From contig JODI01000040.1 of NCBI GenBank assembly GCA_000720805.1, positions 15,309 through 79,308 of the forward strand: 64,000 nt of DNA, read 5' to 3'. The stretch's first letter is position 1. Every line of letters starts with the position of its first letter. This DNA is from Streptomyces violaceoruber (GTDB lineage Bacteria; Actinomycetota; Actinomycetes; Streptomycetales; Streptomycetaceae). The notes beneath the pieces are model-generated. The model was given only the letters and a program-made list of their open reading frames with translations. It was not told the origin of the DNA and made no database searches. Below are positions 18,829 through 26,964 of this stretch, piece by piece. A program made the position numbers and the translations under genes.

Positions 18829-19503
18829 TCACCCGGTATGGGCGGTGATTCCGGTGAGGATGAGGTCGATGCCGGCGACGAACTCCGCTCGGTCGTCGTG
18901 ATCGCGTAGTTGGCCGGCGACGCTTCGGGTGAACGCGAACTCGTCGGGGTCGAGGTTCGCCCAGGAGGCCGAGACGGTGTCGAGGAACTCGGCCCGGGAG
19001 GTGTCCGGCCGGTGTCCGCGGGCGTTGGCCGCGTTCTGTCCGCCCACTCCGAGGATGTAGTTCAGCAGCGCGGACGCGGCGGTGAACTGGGCGGCGTGGG
19101 GCACTCCGAGCGCTTGGACCTGGCATCCGATGCCTTCGAAGACCCGAAGCAGCGGTGACTGCGCGGGGGCTCGGGCGAGTTGTGTGCCGATCCACGGGTG
19201 GGCGTCCATCGCGTCGAACACTCCGAGGGCGAGGGCGCGGATCGCCTCCCGCGGTTGTGTGCCTGCGGGGTCCGGGGTCAGCGCGCGGGCGACAACGGCG
19301 TCGGTGGCGGCGGTGAGGAGTTCGTCCTTTCCCGCGATGTGCCAGTAGATCGCGCCGGGCCCGGTGGCGAGGCGATCGGCCAGGGCACGGAACGTGAGTC
19401 CGCCCTCGCCCGCCGTGTCGAGGAGTTCGATCGCGGCCTCGACGATGCGCTCCCGGGAGAGCGGTTCCTCTCGTCGCTCTGGGCGACGTGCCCTGCTTGC
19501 CAT
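18829..19503 (-). CDS. TetR-family repressor
   Basis: 224 residues. The DNA-binding helix-turn-helix spans residues 16-62 (RERIVEAAIELLDTAGEGG, FRALADRLATGPGAIYWHI); the C-terminal part resembles TetR_C domains that bind small hydrophobic ligands. ATG 19503 is the natural start. It is divergent from the flavin monooxygenase gene and the 144-bp gap contains three copies of a 15-bp palindrome, so it most likely represses both itself and the monooxygenase until a substrate of the latter is present. Confidence 0.9.
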   Translation of the reverse strand: MASRARRPERREEPLSRERIVEAAIELLDTAGEGGLTFRALADRLATGPGAIYWHIAGKDELLTAATDAVVARALTPDPAGTQPREAIRALALGVFDAMDAHPWIGTQLARAPAQSPLLRVFEGIGCQVQALGVPHAAQFTAASALLNYILGVGGQNAANARGHRPDTSRAEFLDTVSASWANLDPDEFAFTRSVAGQLRDHDDRAEFVAGIDLILTGITAHTG

Positions 19504-19523
19504 GCGTCACATCCTGACATACC

Positions 19524-19601
19524 TGGAACGCCGTTCCATCTTGACAACCCTGGAACGGCGTTCCAAGGTGGGGATGCACTGGAACGGCGTTCCAGTGCAT
19601 C
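19524..19601. promoter_or_regulatory. Three palindromic TetR operators
   Basis: TGGAACGCCGTTCCA at 19524-19538, TGGAACGGCGTTCCA at 19551-19565 and again at 19580-19594. The third copy sits inside a 29-bp perfect palindrome (19573-19601). Centres are 27 and 29 bp apart. A TTGACA (19541-19546) lies between the first two, in place for a -35 reading toward the monooxygenase. The repeated symmetric site between divergent TetR and target genes is what a TetR operator array looks like. Confidence 0.88.
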
Positions 19602-19647
19602 CCTGCCGGGTGTCCCTCCGGCAGACCTTCGACACGCGAGGAACCCC

Positions 19648-20772
19648 ATGACCCCTGACGTCACGATCATCGGCGCCGGCCTCGGCGGACTCACGCTCGC
19701 CCGCGTCCTGCACGTCCACGGCATCCCGGCGACCGTCTACGAGACGGAGCCCTCGCCGACGGCACGCGCGCAGGGCGGGATGCTCGACATCCACGAGCAC
19801 GACGGCCAGTCGGCTCTCCGGGCGGCAGGCCTGATCGACGAGTTCCGCGCCCTCGTCCTGGAGGGCCGCGAAGCGACCCGGGTCCTCGACCGGGACGGGA
19901 CCGTACTGCTCGACATACCCGACGACGGCACGGGCGGACGCCCCGAGGTGCAGCGCGGCGAGCTGCGGCGGATCCTGCTCGACTCACTGCCCGCCGACAC
20001 CGTCCGGTGGGGTCACAAGGTCACCGGCGTACGTGCCCTCGGCGGCGGCCGCCACGAGGTGGCCTTCGCCGACGGAACCACCGTCGTCGCGAACCTGCTG
20101 GTCGGCGCGGACGGCGCATGGTCCCGGGTCCGGCCGCTGCTCTCCGACGCCACACCCGAGTACATCGGCACGTCACTCATCGAGACCTACCTCTTCGACG
20201 TCGACACCCGGCACCCGGCCGGCGCGAAAACGGTCGGCGGCGGGGCGATGTCCGCGCTCGCGCCGGGAAAGGGGATCCTCGCTCACCGGGAGAGCGGCGG
20301 GACCCTCCACACCTATGTGGCGCTCTCCAAACCGCAGGACTGGTTCACCGGTATCGACTTCACCGACCCGGCCACGGCCACCAAGCGGATCGTGCAGGAG
20401 TTCGACGGCTGGGCGCCGGAACTCACCGCACTGATCACCGACGGTGAGACCGCACCGGTCCTGCGCACCCTCAACGCTCTGCCGCCCGGACACCGGTGGG
20501 ACCGGGTGCCGGGGGTGACCCTGCTCGGCGACGCCGCCCACCTCACGCCCCCCTCCGGCGAAGGCGCCAACCTCGCCATGTACGACGGCGCCGAACTCGG
20601 CAAGGCCATCGCCGAGCACCCCGACGACGTCGAGGCGGCGCTCACCGCATACGAGCAGGCGCTGTTCCCCCGCAGTGCCGCGGCCGCCACCGAAGCCGCC
20701 CGCATCCAGGACATCTGCTTCGGCGACAACGCCCCCCACAGCCTGATCGACATGTTCACCGGACACGCGTAA
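19648..20772 (+). CDS. FAD-dependent aromatic monooxygenase (TetX/PHBH-like)
   Basis: 374 residues. Single-component class A flavin monooxygenase: the ADP-binding GAGLGGLTLARVL at the N-terminus, the DG motif in LLVGADGAWSRVRPLL and the FAD-ribityl motif GDAAHLTPPSGEGANLA near residue 295. Such enzymes hydroxylate aromatic or polycyclic compounds using NAD(P)H and O2; the TetX group inactivates tetracyclines. Substrate is not predictable. ATG 19648 was taken because GAGGAA precedes it and the GAGLGG begins at residue 8. Repression by the divergent TetR through the three operators is likely. Confidence 0.88.
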   Translation: MTPDVTIIGAGLGGLTLARVLHVHGIPATVYETEPSPTARAQGGMLDIHEHDGQSALRAAGLIDEFRALVLEGREATRVLDRDGTVLLDIPDDGTGGRPEVQRGELRRILLDSLPADTVRWGHKVTGVRALGGGRHEVAFADGTTVVANLLVGADGAWSRVRPLLSDATPEYIGTSLIETYLFDVDTRHPAGAKTVGGGAMSALAPGKGILAHRESGGTLHTYVALSKPQDWFTGIDFTDPATATKRIVQEFDGWAPELTALITDGETAPVLRTLNALPPGHRWDRVPGVTLLGDAAHLTPPSGEGANLAMYDGAELGKAIAEHPDDVEAALTAYEQALFPRSAAAATEAARIQDICFGDNAPHSLIDMFTGHA

Positions 20773-20827
20773 CCGCCACACCGCGGGAACCTCTCCCCTG
20801 CGACTGTCCTGCGGTTCCGGGGCACCA

Positions 20828-20907
20828 GCACATCGCCCGGCCAGCACATCGCCCGGCCTGCACATCGCCCGGCCTGCACATCGCCCGGCCTGCACATCGC
20901 GCGACCA
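20828..20907. repeat. 16-bp tandem repeat between monooxygenase and BrkB genes
   Basis: Five consecutive copies of GCACATCGCCCGGCC plus A or T; the last copy has drifted. Further decayed pieces (CATCGGCCGACCAG) continue to about 20945. No reading frame or terminator hairpin is seen in this 200-bp gap. Confidence 0.88.
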
Positions 20908-20976
20908 GCTCAGCGGCCGACGAAGTCATCGGCCGACCAGGACATCGGTCGTCCGCAACGAGGGCAGAGTCGGATC

Positions 20977-21954
20977 ATGGACTGGCTGAAGAGACTCCCC
21001 GTCGTCGGGCCGCTGCTGGCGCGCCTGATGGCCACGCACGCGTGGCGGTCGTACGACCGACTGGACCGGGTGAAGTGGACTCGGCTGGCCGCCGCGATGA
21101 CGTTCACCAGCTTCGTGGCACTGTTCCCCCTGCTCACCGTGGGCGCCACGATCGCCGCCGCCACGCTCAGCCCGAAACAGCAGAGCACGCTGGAGGACAA
21201 GATCGCCGAGCAGGTGCCCGGCATCTCCGACCAGCTCGACATCGGCGGCCTGATCCAGAACGCCGGCACCGTCGGACTCATCGCGGGCGCCGCCCTGCTG
21301 TTCACCGGGATCGGCTGGGCCGGTTCGACGCGCGAGTGTCTGCGGGCGGTGTGGGAGCTGCCCGACGAGGAGGAGAACCCGGTCCTGCGCAAGGCCAAGG
21401 ACCTCGGCATCCTCGTCGGGCTCGGCGGCGCCGTGCTCGTCACGCTCGCCGCCTCCACCGTGTCCTCCGCCCTGATCGGCTGGATCATCGACCGGCTCGG
21501 CATCGACGAGGCCGGCTGGAGCAGCGTGCTGCTGCGGATCGTCGCCTTCGCGGTCGCCGTACTCGCGGACTTCCTGCTGCTCCTGTACGTCCTCACGTTG
21601 CTGCCCGGAGTCGAACCGGGGCGCCGTCGGCTGGTCGTGGCGGCGCTGACCGGCGCGGTCGGCTTCGAGCTGCTGAAGCTGCTGCTGAGCGGCTATATGC
21701 AGGGCGTGGCCGGAAAGAGCATGTACGGCGCCTTCGGCGTGCCCGTCGCCCTGCTGCTGTGGATCAACTTCACGTCGAAGCTGGTCCTGTTCTGCGCCGC
21801 CTGGACGGCGACGCAAAGCCGCAGCGAGACCGACGAGGCCGACGAGGCCGACAAGACCGCCGAAACCGACGAGACCGCCGAGGAGGCCGAAGGCGCCGGT
21901 CTCACGGACGGGTCCGGCGGCGCACCAGGTCCGGCAGCGGCCAGCGGCGGTTGA
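20977..21954 (+). CDS. YihY/BrkB-family membrane protein
   Basis: 325 residues with about six membrane helices. The family signature is spread over RLAAAMTFTSFVALFPLLTVGA near the N-terminus, an ELPDEEENP loop, LLPGVEPGRRRLVVAALTGAVGFELLKLLLSGYM and MYGAFGVPVALLLWINFTSKLVLFCAAW. The tail after residue 290 is highly acidic (repeated DEADE/ETDET). The function of this family in bacteria is not settled; it is not an RNase, as once claimed for E. coli YihY. Its 3' end overlaps the convergent DacA gene by 53 bp. Confidence 0.88.
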   Translation: MDWLKRLPVVGPLLARLMATHAWRSYDRLDRVKWTRLAAAMTFTSFVALFPLLTVGATIAAATLSPKQQSTLEDKIAEQVPGISDQLDIGGLIQNAGTVGLIAGAALLFTGIGWAGSTRECLRAVWELPDEEENPVLRKAKDLGILVGLGGAVLVTLAASTVSSALIGWIIDRLGIDEAGWSSVLLRIVAFAVAVLADFLLLLYVLTLLPGVEPGRRRLVVAALTGAVGFELLKLLLSGYMQGVAGKSMYGAFGVPVALLLWINFTSKLVLFCAAWTATQSRSETDEADEADKTAETDETAEEAEGAGLTDGSGGAPGPAAASGG

Positions 21955-23287
21955 CCAGGAACGCGGCCCCCGCGAGCAGGACCAGCAGCCCGCCGGTGAT
22001 CGCCAGCGCGATCCCCATACCGCCGGAGCCGCCCCCGGCCGTGGCACTGGCCACCGGCTTCGACGAGCCGGCGGCCTCCACACCCCCGCCGTCCGCGCCC
22101 CCGGCCTGCCCGGAGCTGCTCGACCCCGGCTGGGCGCTGGACCGCACGGCGCTCTTCGGCGGCACCAGCTCACCGACCGGCTGCACCTTGCCGGCCGCCA
22201 TGAAGCCCCAGTCGAAGAGCCTCGCGGTCTCCTTGTAGACCTCGTTGCGCTCGTCCTTCTCCGGCCTCATGACCGTGACGAGCAGCACCTTGCCGCCCCG
22301 CTCGGCGACACCGGTGAAGGTGGCGCCCGCGTTGGTGGTGTTGCCGTTCTTGACGCCGGCGATGCCCTGGTAGACGGAGACGTCCGAGTCGCCGGTCAGC
22401 AGCCGGTTGGTGTTCTGGATCTCGAAGGACTCGCGGGTCGTCTTCCCCTTCTTGCCCTTCGTCCCCTTGACCCTCGTCGTCTTGCCGGGGAACTTCGCCC
22501 TGACCGTCGAGCAGTACTCGCGGAAGTCCTTCTTCTGCAGCCCGGAGCGGGCGAACAGCGTCAGGTCGTACGCGGAGGAGACCTGGCCGGGAGCGTCGTA
22601 GCCGTCGGGGCTGACCACGTGGGTGTCGAGGGCCTGGAGCTCCTCGGCGTGCGCGTTCATCTCCTTGACGGTGTTGTCGATGCCGCCGTTCATCTGCGAC
22701 AGCACGTGCACGGCGTCGTTGCCGGAGCGCAGGAAGACGCCGAGCCACAGGTCGCGGACCGAGTAGCTCTCGTTCTCCTTTATCCCGACCATGCTGGAGC
22801 CGGCGCCCATGCCGGCCAGATCGGAGGGGACGACCTTGTGCTTCTCGGACTTCGGGAACTTCGGCAGGACGGTGTCCGCGAACAGCATCTTCAGGGTGCT
22901 CGCCGGGGGCAGCCGCCAGTGCGCGTTGTGCGCGGCCAGCACCTCACCGGACTCCGCGTCCGAGATGATCCAGGAACGCGCTGTCACGTCCTTCGGCAGG
23001 ACCGGAACCCCGCTCGCCAGATTCACCTGGGTGCCGGCCTGCCCGAGCCGTTCGCCGCCGACGGACGACATGGTCGCCGGGGGAGTGGCCGACGGGCTCG
23101 CCGAGGGCTTTCCGGACGCGCTCGCCGACGGCTTTCCCGACGGCGTTCCCGACGCCGTTCCGGACGGCTTGTCCTTCGGTGACGGGCCGGGCGCGGCCCC
23201 GGAGACGGGCGCGGTCAGCGCTAGGGACGACAGGACTGCGGTGGTGACCAGCAGGGATCGCCTGACGGTCTTCTTCGGTGCGGGCAC
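21902..23287 (-). CDS. D-alanyl-D-alanine carboxypeptidase, DacA-like (S11 penicillin-binding protein)
   Basis: About 461 residues. An N-terminal signal (RRSLLVTTAVLSSLALTAPVSGA) is followed by a Ser/Pro/Lys repeat stalk, the S11 peptidase domain and a C-terminal anchor helix with a basic tail, so it acts outside the membrane trimming peptidoglycan pentapeptides. Active-site motifs: SxxK as PASTLKML near residue 130 and SGN in LRSGNDAVHV near residue 188. The third motif, normally KTG, reads KNG (GVKNGNTTNAG, near residue 311). GTG 23287 was chosen for the signal peptide, but its ribosome site is weak. Confidence 0.86.
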   Translation of the reverse strand: MPAPKKTVRRSLLVTTAVLSSLALTAPVSGAAPGPSPKDKPSGTASGTPSGKPSASASGKPSASPSATPPATMSSVGGERLGQAGTQVNLASGVPVLPKDVTARSWIISDAESGEVLAAHNAHWRLPPASTLKMLFADTVLPKFPKSEKHKVVPSDLAGMGAGSSMVGIKENESYSVRDLWLGVFLRSGNDAVHVLSQMNGGIDNTVKEMNAHAEELQALDTHVVSPDGYDAPGQVSSAYDLTLFARSGLQKKDFREYCSTVRAKFPGKTTRVKGTKGKKGKTTRESFEIQNTNRLLTGDSDVSVYQGIAGVKNGNTTNAGATFTGVAERGGKVLLVTVMRPEKDERNEVYKETARLFDWGFMAAGKVQPVGELVPPKSAVRSSAQPGSSSSGQAGGADGGGVEAAGSSKPVASATAGGGSGGMGIALAITGGLLVLLAGAAFLVNRRWPLPDLVRRRTRP

Positions 23288-23378
23288 GGTGAGGAACGTA
23301 CATGGCACCGGGCGTGAAGTCCCGTTCCGCTCCCCACCCCGGGCAAGGAACCGGACACCGGGCGGAGATACTGGACGT

Positions 23379-23618
23379 ATGAAGCTCAGCCGCCCCGTCT
23401 CCTGGTTCCTGCTCGCCTTCGGGGTGTGGAGCTGGGTCATCTGGGTCACTTTCGTCAAAAACCTGATCAAGGACAGCAGCGGGCTCGCGTTCGACGACGG
23501 TCACCCGACGGCGTACTTCTGGGTGCACCTGACGCTCGCCGTCGTCTCCTTCGTATTGGGGACGGTCGTCGGAGGCATCGGGTTGCGCGGAGTGCGCGCA
23601 TTGCGTCGGACGTCATAG
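23379..23618 (+). CDS. Small two-helix membrane protein, SCO4848 type
   Basis: 79 residues. Two membrane helices (PVSWFLLAFGVWSWVIWVTF and AYFWVHLTLAVVSFVLGTVV) are joined by a short polar loop with KDSSGLAFDDGHP; the end is basic. From memory it matches the SCO4848 family of Streptomyces membrane proteins, which has no known job. ATG 23379 is preceded by GCGGAGATACTGG. It diverges from the carboxypeptidase gene and is followed by the phosphoesterase gene on the same strand. Confidence 0.8.
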   Translation: MKLSRPVSWFLLAFGVWSWVIWVTFVKNLIKDSSGLAFDDGHPTAYFWVHLTLAVVSFVLGTVVGGIGLRGVRALRRTS

Positions 23619-23677
23619 CCCGACCGCACCGCCCGCACCGACCGCTCGCCACAGCCCACAACGGGGGACACGACACC

Positions 23678-25033
23678 GTGGTCATACTCTTCGTCCTGCT
23701 CGCCCTGGCCGTTCTGGCCGTCCTGGTGGCGGCCAACTGGTACGTCTGGCGGCGCCTGTTCCGCGACACGACCCGCGGCCCGGGCCTGGCACGGCGCGCG
23801 GGTGCGGTGCTGATCGCCGGGGGATGGGTGCTCGCGATCGCGGCGGTCGTGTCCGAACGCGCCGGCGCGCCCTTCTGGCTCCAGCAGGTGCTCGCCTGGC
23901 CCGGCTTCCTGTGGATGGCGCTGTCGATCTACCTGCTGCTGGCCGTGGTCGCCGGTGAGGTCGTACGACCGCTGCTGCGACGGTTCCTGGAACGGCGGGC
24001 CCGCGCGGGGACCGCCGTACGACAGCCGGAGCCGGAGCCGGCGGTGCGGGAGTCGGCAGAGGCGCCGCCGAAGGCCGCGGAGGCGCCGGAGCGGGTCCTT
24101 TCGTCGGGTGGCCCGGTGAGCCCGGAGAATCCGGTGAGCCCGGAGAATCCGGCAGCCCCCTCCGCCCCGCTCCCACCCTCCGCTTCCACCCCCACCACCA
24201 TCCCCACCCCCTCTCGCCGCCTCTTCGTCTCCCGCGTGCTCGGTGGTGCCGCCGCCGTGGCCGCTGTCGGAACGGTCGGCTACGGCACGTACGGCGTCCT
24301 GAACGGTCCCACCGTCAAGCGGGTCACCGTGCCGCTGGCCAAGCTCCCGCGCGCGGGACACGGTTACCGGATCGCGGTGGTCAGCGACATCCACCTGGGC
24401 CCGGTACTGGGCCGGGGTTTCGCGCAGAAGGTCGTCGACACGATCAACTCCACGCAGCCCGACCTGATCGCGGTCGTCGGTGACCTGGTCGACGGCAGTG
24501 TGAAGGACCTGGGCCCGGCGGCCGCGCCCCTGGCACAGCTCAGGGCCCGGCACGGCGCGTACTTCGTCACCGGCAACCACGAGTACTTCTCCGGCGCCGA
24601 GCAGTGGGTGGAAGAGGTACGACGGCTGGGCATCCGCCCGCTGGAGAACGCCCGCACCGAACTGGCCCACTTCGATCTGGCGGGCGTCAACGACGTGGCG
24701 GGGGAGAGCGAGGGTCAGGGCCCCGACTTCACCAAGGCGCTGGGCGACCGCGACACGACACGCGCCTGCGTGCTGCTGGCCCACCAGCCGGTGCAGATCC
24801 ACGACGCCGTCGACCACGGGGTCGATCTCCAGCTCTCCGGCCACACCCACGGCGGCCAGCTCTGGCCCGGCAACTTCATCGCGGCCGCCGCGAACCCCAC
24901 CGTCGCGGGCCTCGAACGCTACGGCGACACCCAGCTGTACGTCAGCCGCGGCGCCGGTGCGTGGGGCCCGCCGACCCGGGTGGGCGCCGAGTCGGACATC
25001 ACAGTCATCGAACTGGCGTCACGACAGGCCTGA
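23678..25033 (+). CDS. Membrane-anchored calcineurin-like metallophosphoesterase
   Basis: 451 residues. The first 110 residues form three to four membrane helices; a Pro/Glu/Ser-rich linker with an 18-bp duplicated piece (VSPENPVSPENP) follows, and then another hydrophobic segment (FVSRVLGGAAAVAAVGTVGYG). The catalytic domain has the metallophosphoesterase ligands in order: DIHLGP (about 236), GDLVDG (about 268), GNHE (about 299), LLAHQP and GHTHGG (about 387). It is related to YkuE/UDP-diacylglucosamine-hydrolase-like phosphoesterases. The catalytic part likely faces outward. GTG 23678 follows GGGGGA. Confidence 0.86.
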   Translation: MVILFVLLALAVLAVLVAANWYVWRRLFRDTTRGPGLARRAGAVLIAGGWVLAIAAVVSERAGAPFWLQQVLAWPGFLWMALSIYLLLAVVAGEVVRPLLRRFLERRARAGTAVRQPEPEPAVRESAEAPPKAAEAPERVLSSGGPVSPENPVSPENPAAPSAPLPPSASTPTTIPTPSRRLFVSRVLGGAAAVAAVGTVGYGTYGVLNGPTVKRVTVPLAKLPRAGHGYRIAVVSDIHLGPVLGRGFAQKVVDTINSTQPDLIAVVGDLVDGSVKDLGPAAAPLAQLRARHGAYFVTGNHEYFSGAEQWVEEVRRLGIRPLENARTELAHFDLAGVNDVAGESEGQGPDFTKALGDRDTTRACVLLAHQPVQIHDAVDHGVDLQLSGHTHGGQLWPGNFIAAAANPTVAGLERYGDTQLYVSRGAGAWGPPTRVGAESDITVIELASRQA

Positions 25034-25275
25034 GGACTCCCCCGAGGAGCCGGGGGCCAGGGCCCGGACGGACGTGAGAGAGGGCGGCGGACGAGCTGTG
25101 AGAGCCCTGTGAAACCTGGGCGTAACCCGCTTGCGTAAGTTCTTGCTCAACTCGGCCAAAACACTCTTCCCTCAGCTGAAACACCTGTGATTAGGTGACC
25201 CGCGCCACCAGGGGAGTGGCAGATACGCGGTGCACCCGGGACGGGCCCGCCATGGGGCTCGGGAGGGCAACGCCG

Positions 25276-26832
25276 ATGCGGTCGGTTCGCGTGCGGATTC
25301 TTGCGACGCTGCTGGTACTGGCGGGCGTCGCCGTGGGCGGGTGGCAGTTGCTGCCGGACCAGGGCGACGACGGCAGGACCATCACGGTCGGCACGACGGA
25401 CGCCGTCACCTCACTCGACCCGGCCGGCGCCTACGACGCCGGCTCCTGGGCGCTGTTCAGCAACGTCTTCCAGTCGCTGCTGACCTTCGAGCCGGGCGGG
25501 GTCTCGCCCGTGCCGGACGCCGCCGAGCACTGCTCCTTCACCGGCGACGACCTGCTCACCTACCGCTGCGAACTGCGCGAGGGCCTCACCTTCCCCGGCG
25601 GCCGCGAGGTCACCGCAGAGGACGTGAAGTACTCCTTCGACCGGGTCAAGAAGATCAACTCGCCGGTCGGCCCCGCCTCCCTTCTGGACACCCTCAAAAC
25701 CGTCAGCGCGAGCGACCGGACCGTCACCTTCCATCTGTCCTCGCCCGACGCCACCTTCCCGTTCAAGGTGGCCACCGGCGCCGGCTCGATCGTGGACCGC
25801 AGCAAATACCCGGCGGACAGTCTGCGCACCGGCACGAGTGCCGACGGCACCGGGCCGTACACACTGGCGTCGTACACGAAGGGCAAGAACGCGGTCCTCG
25901 CGCCCAACGGCCGCTACGAGGGCGCCCTCAAGGACACCGGACGGCCCGTCGAACTGCGCTACTACGCCGACGGCGAGAAGCTCGACGCCGCCTGGAAGGC
26001 GAGGCGGGTCGACGTCGCCACCCGCACGCTGCCGCCGAAGGTCCTCGCCGGGCTGAACGCCAGCGACCCCGGCCAGCGGGTGTCCGAGGTCGACAGCTCC
26101 GAGACCCGCAACCTCTACCTCGACACCCGCGCGAGCTCCCCGCTGCACGACCCCCGGGTCCGGCAGGCCATGGCCTGGCTGATCGACCGCGAACGGCTGG
26201 CCGCCACGGTGTACGACAGCACCGTGGAACCCCTCTACTCGCTGATCCCGGCCGGCATCACCGGGCACACCACGTCGTTCTTCGACCGCTACCCCAGGCA
26301 GGACGCCAAGAAGGCCCGGCAACTGCTCACCCGGGCCGGCGTGAGCCTGCCCGTCCGCTTCACCTACGGCTACGGCGCCGGCCGCGGCGCCGCCGCCGAC
26401 GAGGCGGCGGAGATCAAGCGGGAGCTGGAGGCGAGCGGCCTGTTCAAGGTGACCGTCAAGGGTTACGAGTGGACCGACTTCCAGAAGCGCTGGGCGACCG
26501 GCAAGCTCGACGCGTACGCGGTCGGCTGGGTCGCCGACTATCCCGACCCGGACACCTTCGGCTCCCCGCTCGTCGGCACCGGCGCCTCGATGAACACCGG
26601 CTACAGCAGCAGGACTGTCGACCGGCTGATCAAGGCCAGCCAGAAGTACGCCGACCGCAGCGAGGCGGACGACGACTTCCGCCAGGTGCAGCAGGCCGTC
26701 GCGGCGGACGTGCCGGTCATCCCGCTGTGGCAGGCCAAGGAGTACGTCGTCAGCAGCGAGGACGTCGGCGGCGGCCAGTACCTGTCCGACGGCACCGGAG
26801 TCTTCCGGCTCTGGCGCCTCGACTGGATCTGA
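25276..26832 (+). CDS. ABC transporter substrate-binding protein, family 5 (oligopeptide)
   Basis: 518 residues. An N-terminal helix (VRILATLLVLAGVAVGGWQLL) without a lipobox cysteine, then a family 5 solute-binding domain: ITVGTTDAVTSLDPAGAYD, LTYRCELREGLTFPGGREVTAEDVKYSFDRV, GTGPYTLASYTKGKNAVLAPN, and the C-terminal DAYAVGWVADYPDPDTF. It would capture peptides or similar solutes outside the cell. No permease or ATPase gene lies beside it, so its transporter must be encoded elsewhere or the protein has another binding role. ATG 25276 has GGGAGG upstream. Confidence 0.88.
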   Translation: MRSVRVRILATLLVLAGVAVGGWQLLPDQGDDGRTITVGTTDAVTSLDPAGAYDAGSWALFSNVFQSLLTFEPGGVSPVPDAAEHCSFTGDDLLTYRCELREGLTFPGGREVTAEDVKYSFDRVKKINSPVGPASLLDTLKTVSASDRTVTFHLSSPDATFPFKVATGAGSIVDRSKYPADSLRTGTSADGTGPYTLASYTKGKNAVLAPNGRYEGALKDTGRPVELRYYADGEKLDAAWKARRVDVATRTLPPKVLAGLNASDPGQRVSEVDSSETRNLYLDTRASSPLHDPRVRQAMAWLIDRERLAATVYDSTVEPLYSLIPAGITGHTTSFFDRYPRQDAKKARQLLTRAGVSLPVRFTYGYGAGRGAAADEAAEIKRELEASGLFKVTVKGYEWTDFQKRWATGKLDAYAVGWVADYPDPDTFGSPLVGTGASMNTGYSSRTVDRLIKASQKYADRSEADDDFRQVQQAVAADVPVIPLWQAKEYVVSSEDVGGGQYLSDGTGVFRLWRLDWI

Positions 26833-26964
26833 CGAGATCGCACGGCAGGGAAGTCAGCCCGCGTGACACGGGGCCCGCCCTCGCACGGCACCATGTGGTG
26901 AAGGCGGCCGCGGGTGAGGGTGGGGCAAGCGTGTTGAGACGCGCGCCGTCACCCGCTCGCAGCG

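Noticed and set aside
18644..19600. Possible collagen-like protein on the minus strand
   Set aside because: Most of the frame is an out-of-frame reading of the TetR gene; only the last 40 codons look like Gly-X-Y and they come from a simple DNA repeat.
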